Shown: positions 1 through 8,660, counted from the first letter of the stretch. The stretch: 64,000 bases of DNA from Gallionella straubiae (GCF_051257895.1 NZ_CP194331.1:2480001-2544000); one strand, 5' to 3'. Notes: a model not told the origin generated them from the letters alone. Numbers and translations are program-made.

Positions 1-916
1 CGAGGCCGATCTGGTCGAGCGGCACGATGCCTTTCTGCCGGTCGAGAATGCGCAGCACCATGTTCTCGCCGTACGTGGTGGGGTGCGAGGCTACACGGAA
101 GTCGATCTGGCGGCCGGACAGGCGTAGCGAGATGCGCCCGTCCTGCGGCGCGCGCGTCTCGGCGATGTTCATGTTGCTCATCACCTTGAGGCGCACCACC
201 ATCGCGGGCCAATAGCTCTTGTGCAGGCTGCGCACTTGGCGCAGCACGCCGTCAATGCGGTAGCGGATGCGCAGGAAACTGCTTTCCGGCTCGAAGTGGA
301 TGTCGGAAACGCTGTGTTGCACCGCCTCGGTGAGCAGCGCGTCGATCAGGCGCACCACCGGCTGGCTGAATTCGTTTACGCCGGGCTGCAGCGCCTGGTA
401 TTCCATCTCGCCCGGCTCGATCTCGTGCAGGATGCCGTCGATGGAAAGCTCGAAGCCGTAGTACTGGTCGATCGCGCGCAGGATGTCGGATTCGCTCGCG
501 AGCTGGGTGATCAGCCGGTACTCGTCCTTGAGCAGCGCGCGCACCTGGTCGAGCGCGATGATGTTGTCCGGGTCGGCGACCGCCAGGGTCAGGGTGCGGC
601 CGGTCTTGTCCACCGACAGCGGCACCAGCTGGTAGCGCCGCGCGACGTCTTTGGGGATGAACGCCAGCGCGGCGGGATCGATGATGACGGCAGTGAGGTC
701 GACGCTTTCCTGCCCGAGGTTTTCCGATAGCACATCGCGGATGGTGGCTTCGGAGAGGAACCCCAGGCGCACCAGCAGGCGGCCGAGCGGCTCATGCGAT
801 TTGCTCTGTTCTTGCAGGGCGATGCGCAACTGGTCGTCGCTGATCACGCCCTTCTCGACGAGGATGCGCCCCAGTGGCTGCTGGAGTTGGTTTTCCATTT
901 TCTGGATTTTCGGCAT
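1..916 (-). CDS. mshE: MSHA pilus extension ATPase MshE, C-terminal part cut by window edge
   Basis: GspE/PilB-type secretion ATPase expected to power assembly of an MSHA-like type IV pilus at the inner membrane. The visible 305 residues hold a tandem N-terminal MshEN-type domain: two leucine-rich repeats starting PLGRILVEKG and PLGRLLVRLG. They are followed by the region before the ATPase core, with RYRIDGVLR, RISLRLSG and MVLRILDR typical of the family. Walker A and B lie beyond the left edge. ATG at 916 is chosen; an internal ATG at 898 is an alternative. The gene starts five bases after the mshN stop, so it is the last visible gene of the mshM-mshL-mshN-mshE transcription unit. MshEN domains of this family are known to bind cyclic di-GMP; in both repeats the usual leading Arg/Lys of the RLG motif is Pro, so binding is uncertain. 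Confidence 0.88.
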   Translation of the reverse strand, partial: MPKIQKMENQLQQPLGRILVEKGVISDDQLRIALQEQSKSHEPLGRLLVRLGFLSEATIRDVLSENLGQESVDLTAVIIDPAALAFIPKDVARRYQLVPLSVDKTGRTLTLAVADPDNIIALDQVRALLKDEYRLITQLASESDILRAIDQYYGFELSIDGILHEIEPGEMEYQALQPGVNEFSQPVVRLIDALLTEAVQHSVSDIHFEPESSFLRIRYRIDGVLRQVRSLHKSYWPAMVVRLKVMSNMNIAETRAPQDGRISLRLSGRQIDFRVASHPTTYGENMVLRILDRQKGIVPLDQIGL

Positions 917-921
917 GGCGG

Positions 922-1997
922 TTAACGCGCCAATTCCTGTGCGCGTTGCGAAATCCGGGAGTGGTCGAAACCGGCGCTGTGCGACGGGTCGAGCTGCATG
1001 GCGCGCTGGTAATGCTGCGCAGCCGGTTTTTTCTGTCCGAGATGGTCGAGGCTAACCGCGAGATTGAAGGCGTATTCGGCATTGCCGGGTTCCAGCGTAT
1101 AGGCGTTGAAATAGGCCTGCTGCGCCTCGCCCCAGCGCGATTGCCCGGCATAGAGGTTGCCCAGCGCAAAATGCAGCACGGCCGAGTTGCCTTGCTCGCG
1201 GAGCAGGATTTTCAGGCGGCTCTCGCTGTAATCGTCGTCGGTGCTCAGCGCGGACATTCCGGCATTTGCCGCCGCATTGCGCGGGTCCAGCACCAGCACC
1301 CGGCCGAAATATTGCGCCGCCTCTCTGGTTTCCCCGCGCTGCTGGGCGATGGCCGCCAGCCCGAGCAGCACATCGGGATTGCGCGCATCCCTTTCGAGCC
1401 TGCTCAGGTACAGCCGCCGGGCTTCGTCCAGCCTGCCATTGCCATAGGCGAGATAGGCGTCGCTGAGCAGTGCATCGACCGGCTCGATTTTCTTCGGCTC
1501 GATGCGGATGGGCTCCTGGCGCGCCGGGGCGCGGATGCGCGATTGCGGCTCGGCGGCGGGAGCGCCCTTTGCCGGTGGAGTGGCAGCGAGCCGTTCTGCT
1601 CCGGGGGGGGGGCTGCGGGAGTCGGCCCGTTGCCTGCCGCAGTCGGCTCATGCGGGATTGCGGGCTCCGTTGCGGCGGTGGGCGGCGTTTGGTGGGCCGG
1701 TGGGGCGGGCGGCGCGCTGATGGGGCGGGGAGGTGTCGTGTGGCTCGTGGAATCCAGATACCAGAGATAAATCATGCCGCCGACAAGCAGCAGGATCGTG
1801 CCGCCCAGGGCGTAGAGCAGATTGCGGTTGGGCAGCGCACCGCCGGGGATCGGGAACAGGGACTTTGCGGTGAACAGCTTCTGTCTGGTACTGCGCGTCT
1901 GGTCTGCGGCCTGCGGGGTGGCCGTTTCCGTGCCTGTGCCGGTTCCCGGCTGCGTGGCTTGCAGCGACTTTTTGCGGGCATCCAGGAGCAGGCTCAT
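922..1997 (-). CDS. mshN: TPR pilus-biogenesis protein MshN, frameshifted at a C10 tract
   Basis: Reading from ATG 1997, the first part encodes a short cytoplasmic N-terminus, one membrane segment (LLYALGGTILLLVGGMIYLW) and a Pro/Ala-rich linker. That frame runs to a stop at 1404 without recognisable domains after the C10 tract at 1612-1603. A different frame takes over at the tract and encodes a TPR domain to 922, with GNGRLDEARRLYL, ALGNLYAGQSRWGEAQQAY and EYAFNLAVSLDHLG. One extra C, or two fewer, would restore a protein of about 358 residues, usual for MshN. MshN is an accessory inner-membrane TPR protein of the MSHA apparatus. The gene lies between mshL and mshE in the expected context. 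The break may be phase variation, true inactivation or a sequencing indel. Confidence 0.75.
1603..1612. repeat. Homopolymer tract G10 (C10 on coding strand) in mshN
   Basis: Ten consecutive G on the plus strand, encoding prolines of the linker after the MshN membrane segment. The two halves of mshN are in different frames exactly across this tract, which makes it a candidate slipped-strand contingency site. Confidence 0.9.
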
Positions 1998-2004
1998 AGG
2001 TTCC

Positions 2005-3793
2005 TCAAGGCTTGGCCGGTTCTTTGAAGAAATTTTCGTCCGGCAGGGTATTCCGGTAGGCGCTGAAATCGCCAGTTATGCTAGCCTCCTTGATGACTAC
2101 CGGGCGCAGGAAGATGACCAACTCGGTCTTCCTCGAAGTGTCGTTGCGGTTCTTGAACAGGCTGCCCGCTCCAGGGATGCTGGACAGGCCGGGAATGGCG
2201 TCGGTATTGGTGCTTGCCTCGTCCTGCATCAGCCCTCCCATCACCGCGATCTGGTTGCTTTCGATCTTCAGTATCGATTCCATCTCGCGCGTCGAGGTGA
2301 TCGGAATATGGCTTACCACAGGCGGTGTTGCTAGGGCTAAACTTGGATTCGGATCGTTAACATAGCCAACTAAGCGCGAAATTGATGGATGCAAATTGAT
2401 TTGTACCGTGTCGCTATCATTTATTTGGGGCGTCACACTCATGGTGAAGCCAATCGGTACAGTGTTGGGGGTGGTTGAATATGTGCTGAATGCCGAGCTG
2501 GTTGCAGTAGGCGCCGTAGTTGTGACATTAATAACAAAATACACTAAATTATCTACTACGCGCAGTATGGCAGTCTGGTTGTTTAACACGCTGAGTTTGG
2601 GGCTGGAGAGCACCTTGACTTTGCCGAACGATTCCAGCAGGGAAATATTCGCAGACAGACTGCCAAATTTTGAAGCTTGGTTGAGATATCCCAGGGTGAA
2701 CATGTTGCCGGTCTGGGCGGCACGCAAAACACCCGCTGTAGCTTCGGTCGCCTTTTGATTTAACGTGAAGCCCTTGCCGCCAAGATGGGATGCAGACCAG
2801 TCGATGCCCTGCTGGTATTGGTCACTCAATTCTACTTCCACCACGGTGGCTTCGATCAGCACCTGCCGGCGGGCGTTGGCCATGATCTGATCGACGAATT
2901 CCTGGATTTTTTCATGCTGCTTGCCGGTGGCGCGCACGGTGATGATGCCGTTCTCCGGGTTGGCGATGACCGAGGCGGCTTCGCGGAAGGTGTTGCGCCG
3001 CGTGATGGTGGTGCCGCCTTCCTGGATGCTTACCGGAGCCGGGCTGTTTTCAATTCCGCCCTTGGGCGAGGTTTTTTTATTGCCGGCCGCTTGCATCCCG
3101 GTGCCGGTGCTGCTGGCCGCGCTCACCTGCTGGACGACGGTTTCGCTGGAGCCATCCGGCAGGATCTTGTCAGTTTCGTGCAGGATGTCCTTGATGTTCT
3201 GGATCAGGGTCTCCCAGAACCGGTTGTTAGATTTGTTTTTGATAGTAAGCGATGAATTATTGCTGGCGGAGCTACCTGTCACGGTGGCACTGCCGGACGA
3301 ATAGGAGCCAACTTGCGTTGCGTTAGACATCGTTCCTTCGGTGTCGCGCGTCATGTTCACATAGTCGATCTTGTAATGGTGCAGATAGGGTGTGTCCGGC
3401 ATCACGGTCAGGTTGCCGTTGTTCAGTTCGTAGCGCATGTCGATCTGTCTCGCGATGCGCGTCAGGATTTGCGGCAGGGTCTGGTCGAGCGCGTTCAGGG
3501 TGACGGTGCCCTGGATGCCGGGATGGATGTCCAGGTTGATTTTCGCGTCGCGCGCCAGGGCGAACAGGATTTCCTGCGCGGGAACGTTGGTGACGATGAC
3601 GCTGTAGGTTTCCGCCTTGGCCATCGGCTTGGGCGGCGGGAGAGCGATGCTGCGTTTCAGGGGTTGCGGAATGCCGGTTTCGGGAGAGGGGGGGGGGCTG
3701 GATATGCTTGTCCGACGGCTGGATCGGCTTGGTGCCGCAACCGGCCATGATTACGCTGACGGTGCAGAGATAAAACATGTTGCGTAAGCGCAT
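2005..3793 (-). CDS. mshL: MSHA outer-membrane secretin MshL, N-terminus frameshifted at a C10 tract
   Basis: Secretin that forms the outer-membrane channel of the MSHA pilus. From ATG 3793 a lipoprotein signal is read (MRLRNMFYLCTVSVIMAGC), then a Pro-rich stretch up to a C10 tract at 3697-3688. The secretin proper continues in another frame: a STN/NolW-type region (AKINLDIHPGIQGTVTLNALD), an N-domain with IITVRATGKQHEKIQEFVD, and the secretin core with VLSSPKLSVLNNQTAILRV and GLMQDEASTNTDAIPGLSSI. Removing one C (or adding two) joins them into about 595 residues. The largest uninterrupted piece starts at ATG 3624 and would lack the signal and Cys, so it could not be sorted as a lipoprotein. 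It lies eight bases upstream of mshN. Confidence 0.85.
3688..3697. repeat. Homopolymer tract G10 (C10 on coding strand) in mshL
   Basis: Ten consecutive G on the plus strand, encoding prolines directly after the lipoprotein signal region of MshL. The signal-bearing N-terminus and the secretin body are in different frames on the two sides. This is the second such tract in the same operon. Confidence 0.9.
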
Positions 3794-3874
3794 TCTTTTT
3801 CTCCCCTACCTTATTGGCGCAAAGCCTAGCAGTTTTGCGGGGTTGGCTCAATATGCCTGCAGTTTATAGCCCCG

Positions 3875-5302
3875 CTAGAAAGTGTAAACGGATACGGTGA
3901 AAGCCTCCTGGTAGCGTTGCGGCAATTCCTTGATCGCATTTTGCGCCGCATTGGCCGAGGGGTATGCGCCGTAGAGTACGCGCAGCCCGTCCCTGTCGCC
4001 GAACCTGGCTGGCAGCAGGTAGATTTCCGGGAGCTTGCCCAGCCCCTTTGCGCGCCTCAGGAAATTCTCGATGCGCTCCAGCTTGACTTCTTCGCTGTAA
4101 AACAACTGGATGCTGGCAGCGGCCTTTTTCTGCTCGAGCAATTGCCTGCCCGCCGCCAGGCGCTGTTCGTACAGGCTGGAACTGCCGGCCGCTACGGGCG
4201 CAGCCGATGGTGGCAAACTGGTTGCCGCCGGAAGAGGTGGGGGAGCCAGGCTGGCAGTGACGGTTGCCGGACTTGTTTTTTTAGCGGGAGCAGGGTCAGG
4301 CTGTGCCGTCGCCGTCACCGGCGGCGGCAGGACTGGCTCGGCCGATTTGTCCTGAACCTGGCCTTTGGTTGCCAAAGCGGCCTGTTGAATTGGCGCCGAT
4401 GGTTTGTTAAGCAGCCACCAGCTTGCCAGACCCGCCAGCAGCAATATGCCCGCCGCGCTCCCGATCAGCAGTTTTCTGCCGGGCAGGGAACGGGCCGGTT
4501 TGAGTTCGCTGTCGCGCATGGCCGCCTGCACGTGGCGGGCTTCGATGTTGTGGGTGTCTTCCACGAAGGCGGCCAGCAGCGATTTGTCCGCGAGGATGTT
4601 GATGCGGCGCATCAGCCCGTTGGACGCCTCTGCGATAAGCTTGATGGCGTTCGGCGAAAAAATGTCCGGGCCGCGGTAGCCGGCCGCGCGCATCCTGAAC
4701 ATCAGGTAGCTTTCCAGGGTGTTGCGCGACAGCGGCTGGATGTGGAAATGGTGGACGATGCGATCCTTGAGCTGGCGCATGTTCGGCTGGTCCAGCTTGG
4801 CGTTCAGTTCCGGCTGGCCGAACAGGATGATCTGCAGCAGCTTGGCATTGCCGATCTGCAGGTTGTAGAGCAGGCGCAATTCTTCCAGTGTATCCAGCGG
4901 CATGGCGTGTGCCTCGTCCACCAGCACGACGATGCGTTTGCCTTCGCGGGCCTTCTCCTCGAGCTTGCTCTGGATGCTGTGCATGACGATGCCGACGCGC
5001 TTGCCGTCGATGCTCAGGCCGAGCGCATCGGCGATCGCATAAAGCATTTCCTCGCGCGACAGGCTCGGGTTGGCGAGGTAGATGGTTTCGACATGCTTGG
5101 GCAGCCGTTCGAGCAGCATGCGGCACAGCATGGTCTTGCCGCTGCCGACCTCGCCGCTGACCTTGATGATGCCTTCGGCCTCGCTCAGCGAATAGATCAG
5201 CGCCTCGAGGATTTCGCCACGGTTGGCGCCGGAAAAAAAGAATACCGTCACGGGCGTGATTCTGAACGGCGGTTCGTCGAGTCCGAAATGCTCCAGGTAC
5301 AT
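3875..5302 (-). CDS. mshM: MSHA biogenesis AAA-type ATPase MshM
   Basis: ExeA/GspA-like ATPase of the MSHA locus, an inner-membrane protein thought to help secretin or pilus assembly. It starts MYLEHFGLDEPPF, the hallmark of the family. Walker A is GEVGSGKTML (near residue 50) and Walker B is IVVLVDEAHAM. A single membrane segment (LLIGSAAGILLLAGLASWWLL, about 275-295) leads to a Pro/Ala-rich periplasmic linker and a C-terminal SPOR-like region (AGRQLLEQ to YQEAFTVSVYTF). The length of 475 residues is longer than a minimal MshM because of this tail. It is the first gene of the visible minus-strand operon and is divergent from mlaF; mshI/J/K are not upstream of it here. Confidence 0.9.
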   Translation of the reverse strand: MYLEHFGLDEPPFRITPVTVFFFSGANRGEILEALIYSLSEAEGIIKVSGEVGSGKTMLCRMLLERLPKHVETIYLANPSLSREEMLYAIADALGLSIDGKRVGIVMHSIQSKLEEKAREGKRIVVLVDEAHAMPLDTLEELRLLYNLQIGNAKLLQIILFGQPELNAKLDQPNMRQLKDRIVHHFHIQPLSRNTLESYLMFRMRAAGYRGPDIFSPNAIKLIAEASNGLMRRINILADKSLLAAFVEDTHNIEARHVQAAMRDSELKPARSLPGRKLLIGSAAGILLLAGLASWWLLNKPSAPIQQAALATKGQVQDKSAEPVLPPPVTATAQPDPAPAKKTSPATVTASLAPPPLPAATSLPPSAAPVAAGSSSLYEQRLAAGRQLLEQKKAAASIQLFYSEEVKLERIENFLRRAKGLGKLPEIYLLPARFGDRDGLRVLYGAYPSANAAQNAIKELPQRYQEAFTVSVYTF

Positions 5303-5398
5303 GCCTGAGTCCTATTGGTTGAGGTTTTTCGTGCGCATCCATGTGGCTGTGCAGCGCGGTGCGGTTGATGCCGGGTAGCCGGTAGGCATCAAATGCTG

Positions 5399-5427
5399 AG
5401 CATAGCGGTAAGCGCTTACAAGCTCAA
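5399..5427 (-). promoter_or_regulatory. Predicted sigma-70 promoter of the msh operon with palindromic operator
   Basis: On the minus strand TTGAGC (5427-5422) and TATGCT (5404-5399) are separated by 17 bases. The spacer contains a perfect 12-base palindrome, GTAAGCGCTTAC (5408-5419), with a central CG step as in LacI/GalR-family operators. It lies about 100 bases upstream of the mshM start. Confidence 0.5.
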
Positions 5428-5466
5428 TAGGAAAAAGGCATAGATATTCATGGATATGACGATTTG

Positions 5467-5496
5467 TTGAGGATGGGCTGTGCTCTGGTTTAGAAT
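5467..5496 (+). promoter_or_regulatory. Predicted sigma-70 promoter of the mla operon
   Basis: TTGAGG (5467-5472) and TAGAAT (5491-5496) with an 18-base spacer, followed 29 bases later by the TTG start of mlaF. It is divergent from the msh promoter in the same 223-base intergenic region. Confidence 0.45.
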
Positions 5497-5525
5497 GCGC
5501 GCTCTCGATTTTCCGGATACCGATT

Positions 5526-6329
5526 TTGTCTTCTCCTGCATTGGCAGAAATTCGCGATCTCAATTTCGCCTACGATAAGCGCCCCGTCCTGAAAGGCATC
5601 AATATGGTTTTCCCCAAGGGAAAGCTGATTGCCATCATGGGCTTGAGCGGCTGTGGCAAGACCACGCTGCTGCGCCATATCGGCGGTGCGCTCAAGCCGA
5701 CCAGCGGTTATGTCAAGGTGGCCGGCCAGGTGCTGCACGAACTGGATCAGGACGGTTTGTACGCCATGCGGCGCAAGATGGGCATGTTGTTCCAGTTCGG
5801 CGCGCTGTTCACCGACATGTCGGTATACGACAACGTGGCATTCCAGATGCGCGAGCATACCAACCTGCCGGAAGAGCTCATCCATGACCTGGTGTTGATG
5901 AAGCTGCATGCGGTGGGATTGCGCGGCACGCATAATTTGATGCCTTCGGAGCTGTCAGGCGGCATGGCGCGGCGCGTGGCGCTGGCGCGCACCGTGGCGC
6001 TGGACCCGATGCTCATCATGTATGATGAGCCGTTTGCTGGGCTGGATCCGATTTCGCTGACGGTGGTCGGCGACCTGATTCGCAGCCTGAACGATGCGTT
6101 GGGTGCGACCTCGATCATCGTCACGCACGACATTCAGGAGTCGCTGAAGATCGTGGATTACGTTTATTTCATGGCCAACGGCGTGATCGAGGCGGAGGGC
6201 ACGCCCGACGAAATCCGCGCATCGGGCCAGGAATTCGTGCACCAGTTCGTGCACGGCGAGATGGACGGGCCGGTGCCCTTCCATTATCCGGGTAGCGATT
6301 ACCGTCAAGACATGAATCTGGGAGGCTGA
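5526..6329 (+). CDS. mlaF: Phospholipid-transport ABC ATPase MlaF
   Basis: Cytoplasmic ATP-binding subunit of the MlaFEDB complex, which moves phospholipids between the inner membrane and the periplasmic carrier MlaC to keep outer-membrane asymmetry. Walker A is GLSGCGKTTLL, the Q-loop is MLFQFGALF, the signature is LSGGMARRVALAR and Walker B is LIMYDEPFAGLD, with the switch His in IVTHD. The length of 267 residues is normal. The start is a TTG at 5526, chosen because the protein then begins just before the conserved EIRDLNFAY strand. It is the first gene of mlaFEDCB; mlaE follows after four bases. Confidence 0.95.
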   Translation: MSSPALAEIRDLNFAYDKRPVLKGINMVFPKGKLIAIMGLSGCGKTTLLRHIGGALKPTSGYVKVAGQVLHELDQDGLYAMRRKMGMLFQFGALFTDMSVYDNVAFQMREHTNLPEELIHDLVLMKLHAVGLRGTHNLMPSELSGGMARRVALARTVALDPMLIMYDEPFAGLDPISLTVVGDLIRSLNDALGATSIIVTHDIQESLKIVDYVYFMANGVIEAEGTPDEIRASGQEFVHQFVHGEMDGPVPFHYPGSDYRQDMNLGG

Positions 6330-6333
6330 CACA

Positions 6334-7122
6334 ATGCCGGCAGTTAAAGTATTCAAGGGAATAGGCCATCGCACGGTCAATGCGGTGTGGCGCATCGGCG
6401 TGGCGACGCGCTTTTTTCTGCTCACGCTGACGCACTCGGGCAGCGGCTTCCGGCGCTTCCACCTGGTCATCAAGGAGCTGTTTTCCACCGGCGTGATGTC
6501 GCTCATCATCATTATCGTGGCGGGGCTGTTCGTCGGCATGGTGCTCGGCCTGCAGGGCTACGAGACGCTCAAGCGCTACGGTTCGGAATCGGCGCTGGGC
6601 AGCATGGTGGCGCTCTCCCTGGTGCGCGAACTGGGGCCGGTGGTGGCCGCGCTGCTGTTCGCCAGTCGCGCCGGTTCGGCGATGACGGCTGAAATTGGGC
6701 TGATGAAGGCGACCGAGCAGATCTCCGCGATGGAAATGATGGCGGTCAACCCGATCGCGCGCATTGTCGCACCGCGCTTCTGGGCGGGCGTGATTTCCAT
6801 GCCGCTGCTGGCCGCCATGTTCAGCGCGGTGGGGGTGTTCGGCGGCTACTTCGTCGGCGTGGTGCAGATCGGCGTGGACGAGGGTTCGTTCTGGTCGCAG
6901 ATGCAGTCCGCCGTGGATTTTCGCGAGGACATCCTGAACGGTGTGCTCAAGAGTTTCGTGTTCGGCATCGTGGTGACGGTGATCGCGCTGTTCGAGGGCT
7001 ACGATGCGCCGCCGACGGCGGAAGGAGTCTCCGGCGCGACGACGCGTACGGTGGTTACTTCGTCGCTGGCGATATTGATGCTGGATTTTATTTTGACCGC
7101 AATCATGTTTAGGGGAAATTGA
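6334..7122 (+). CDS. mlaE: Phospholipid-transport permease MlaE
   Basis: Inner-membrane permease of the Mla lipid transporter, a MlaE/YrbE-family protein of 262 residues with about five to six hydrophobic segments. Family motifs are present: VSLVRELGPVVAALLFASRAGSAMTAE (read in two halves around residues 90-120), EQISAMEMMAVNP and PRFWAGVISMPLL. It pairs with MlaF below and with the MlaD hexamer on the periplasmic side. An ATG at 6334 follows a GGGAGG ribosome-binding site overlapping the mlaF end. The STAS partner MlaB is encoded separately three genes downstream. Confidence 0.95.
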   Translation: MPAVKVFKGIGHRTVNAVWRIGVATRFFLLTLTHSGSGFRRFHLVIKELFSTGVMSLIIIIVAGLFVGMVLGLQGYETLKRYGSESALGSMVALSLVRELGPVVAALLFASRAGSAMTAEIGLMKATEQISAMEMMAVNPIARIVAPRFWAGVISMPLLAAMFSAVGVFGGYFVGVVQIGVDEGSFWSQMQSAVDFREDILNGVLKSFVFGIVVTVIALFEGYDAPPTAEGVSGATTRTVVTSSLAILMLDFILTAIMFRGN

Positions 7123-7125
7123 GTT

Positions 7126-7590
7126 ATGGAACGCACGACGGTTGATTTGTGGGTGGGGATATTCGTGGTGGCAGGCATTGCCGCATTGGTGATGCTGGCA
7201 ATGAAGGTGGGGAACCTGGGCACCTACAACGTGTCGGAGTCCTATCAGGTGCATGCCTATTTTTCGAACATTGGCGGCCTGAAACCCAAGGCGTCGATCA
7301 AGAGCGCGGGCGTGCTGGTGGGGCGCGTGACGGACATCACCCTGGATACGGGGCGCTACGAGGCCAAGGTGGTGATGAGCCTGGACAAGCGCTACCAGTT
7401 CCCGAAGGACACGTTTGCCAATATCCTGACTTCCGGCCTGCTGGGCGAACAGTACGTCGGCCTGATGCCCGGCGGCGACGATCAGATGCTGAAAAACGGC
7501 GATCAACTGAAGAAGACGCAGTCCGCCCTCGTACTGGAAGACCTGATTGGCAAGTTCCTGTACAGCAAGGCCGAAGAGCCGGCCAAATAA
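7126..7590 (+). CDS. mlaD: MCE-domain lipid-transport protein MlaD
   Basis: Inner-membrane-anchored MCE protein whose hexamer forms the periplasmic lipid pore of the Mla system. One N-terminal membrane segment (WVGIFVVAGIAALVMLAMKV) is followed by a single MCE domain (YQVHAYFSNIGGLKPKASIK, then AGVLVGRVTDITLD, and GLLGEQYVGLMPGG). At 154 residues it is a normal single-MCE member. The hydrophobic C-terminal stretch is short (SALVLEDLIGKFLYS). It begins three bases after mlaE and precedes mlaC. Confidence 0.95.
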   Translation: MERTTVDLWVGIFVVAGIAALVMLAMKVGNLGTYNVSESYQVHAYFSNIGGLKPKASIKSAGVLVGRVTDITLDTGRYEAKVVMSLDKRYQFPKDTFANILTSGLLGEQYVGLMPGGDDQMLKNGDQLKKTQSALVLEDLIGKFLYSKAEEPAK

Positions 7591-7607
7591 TCTAAGGAGT
7601 TTTGGGA

Positions 7608-8240
7608 ATGAAGATGTTGCTGAAAGTTGTTGCAGTTTTGTTTTGCATGATGGGTGTTGCGCAGGCCGAAGTGGTCGCGCCTGATACGTTGATCAAGACC
7701 ACCGCGCAGGACGTCCTCGAGATCGTCAAACAGGATAAGGATATCCAGGCAGGCAACCAGAAGAAAATCCTGGATCTGGTGGATGCCAAGGTGCTGCCGC
7801 ATTTCGACTTTGTGCGCATGACGCAGTTGGCGGTGGGCAAGCATTGGCGCACCGCGACCAATGAGCAGAAGCAGGCCTTGGTGACGGAGTTCCGCAACAT
7901 GCTGGTGCGCACCTATACCAAGGCGTTCACGGTCTACCGCGATCAGACGGTGGAGGTGAAGCCGTTCAAGATGGCTTCCGACACGACCGAAGCGACCGTC
8001 AAGACCACCATCAACAAGCCGGGCGCGCCGCCGGTTCCGGTCGATTACGAAATGAGGAAGACGGCCGACGGCTGGAAGGCGTTCGACGTGGCCATAGAGG
8101 GGGTCAGCATGGTGAATAGCTATCGCGGCACTTTTGACACGCAGATACAGCAAAACGGCATCGACGGGCTGATCAAGATGCTGTCCGACAAGAATGCCAA
8201 TGCCGCCAATGTCCCCTTGCAGAAGGCGGAGAAAAAGTGA
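7608..8240 (+). CDS. mlaC: Periplasmic phospholipid carrier MlaC
   Basis: Soluble periplasmic shuttle that carries phospholipid between the MlaA complex at the outer membrane and MlaFEDB. A signal peptide is visible (MKMLLKVVAVLFCMMGVAQA), followed by the Ttg2D/MlaC fold with LVDAKVLPHFDFVRMTQLAV and KRGF-like core sequence RNMLVRTYTKAF. ATG 7608 is chosen because AAGGAGT ends seven bases upstream; a TTG at 7602 is less likely. The length is 210 residues. No mlaA (vacJ) gene lies in this cluster, so the outer-membrane partner must be elsewhere. Confidence 0.94.
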   Translation: MKMLLKVVAVLFCMMGVAQAEVVAPDTLIKTTAQDVLEIVKQDKDIQAGNQKKILDLVDAKVLPHFDFVRMTQLAVGKHWRTATNEQKQALVTEFRNMLVRTYTKAFTVYRDQTVEVKPFKMASDTTEATVKTTINKPGAPPVPVDYEMRKTADGWKAFDVAIEGVSMVNSYRGTFDTQIQQNGIDGLIKMLSDKNANAANVPLQKAEKK

Positions 8241-8524
8241 TCGCACGCGAGGATGGCCGGCTGGTGGTGCGCGGCCGCCTGACCATCGCGACCGTACCCG
8301 CGTTGTTTGAAGCGGGCCTGCAGCATCTGGCCAGCGAGGATATGCTGGTGGACTTCTCCCAGGTCGAGGCGGTCGATTCCGCGGCGGTTAGCATGCTGCT
8401 GGGCTGGTTGCGCGCTGCGCAGCGCAGCCAGCGCACCCTGCGCGTGACCGGCCTGCCGGAAGACCTGCTCAGCCTGGCGCGTCTGTATGGCGTGGCCGAC
8501 CTGCTGCCGCAGCAATCCGCCTGA
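8237..8524 (+). CDS. mlaB: STAS-domain protein MlaB
   Basis: Small cytoplasmic STAS protein (95 residues) that binds MlaF and supports assembly and activity of the MlaFEDB transporter. The STAS fold is recognisable by LVDFSQVEAVDSAAVSMLLG, including the conserved Asp-Ser turn, and by LRVTGLPEDLLSLARLYGV. The GTG start at 8237 overlaps the mlaC stop by four bases, which indicates translational coupling and fixes the start. Confidence 0.92.
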   Translation: MIAREDGRLVVRGRLTIATVPALFEAGLQHLASEDMLVDFSQVEAVDSAAVSMLLGWLRAAQRSQRTLRVTGLPEDLLSLARLYGVADLLPQQSA

Positions 8525-8542
8525 AACAACCCCGGAAAATAC

Positions 8543-8643
8543 GCCTCACCACGAAGTACACAGAGGCCACGAAGGTTTTGGAATGGGGCTCATTTAGCAG
8601 CAATATGTTTTTCTTCGCGCACTTCGTGTGCTTAGTGGTTCAA
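8543..8643. repeat. Structured intergenic repeat with CTCACCACGAAG ends, copy 1
   Basis: About 100 bases between mlaB and ibaG. The left end reads CTCACCACGAAG (8545-8556) and the right end is an imperfect inverse (CTTCGTGTGCTTAGTGGTT). The same left end recurs at 53684, where the element also holds a tandem array. It looks like a non-coding miniature repeat. Confidence 0.6.
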
Positions 8644-8660
8644 ACAGGAAATTCAGAATA

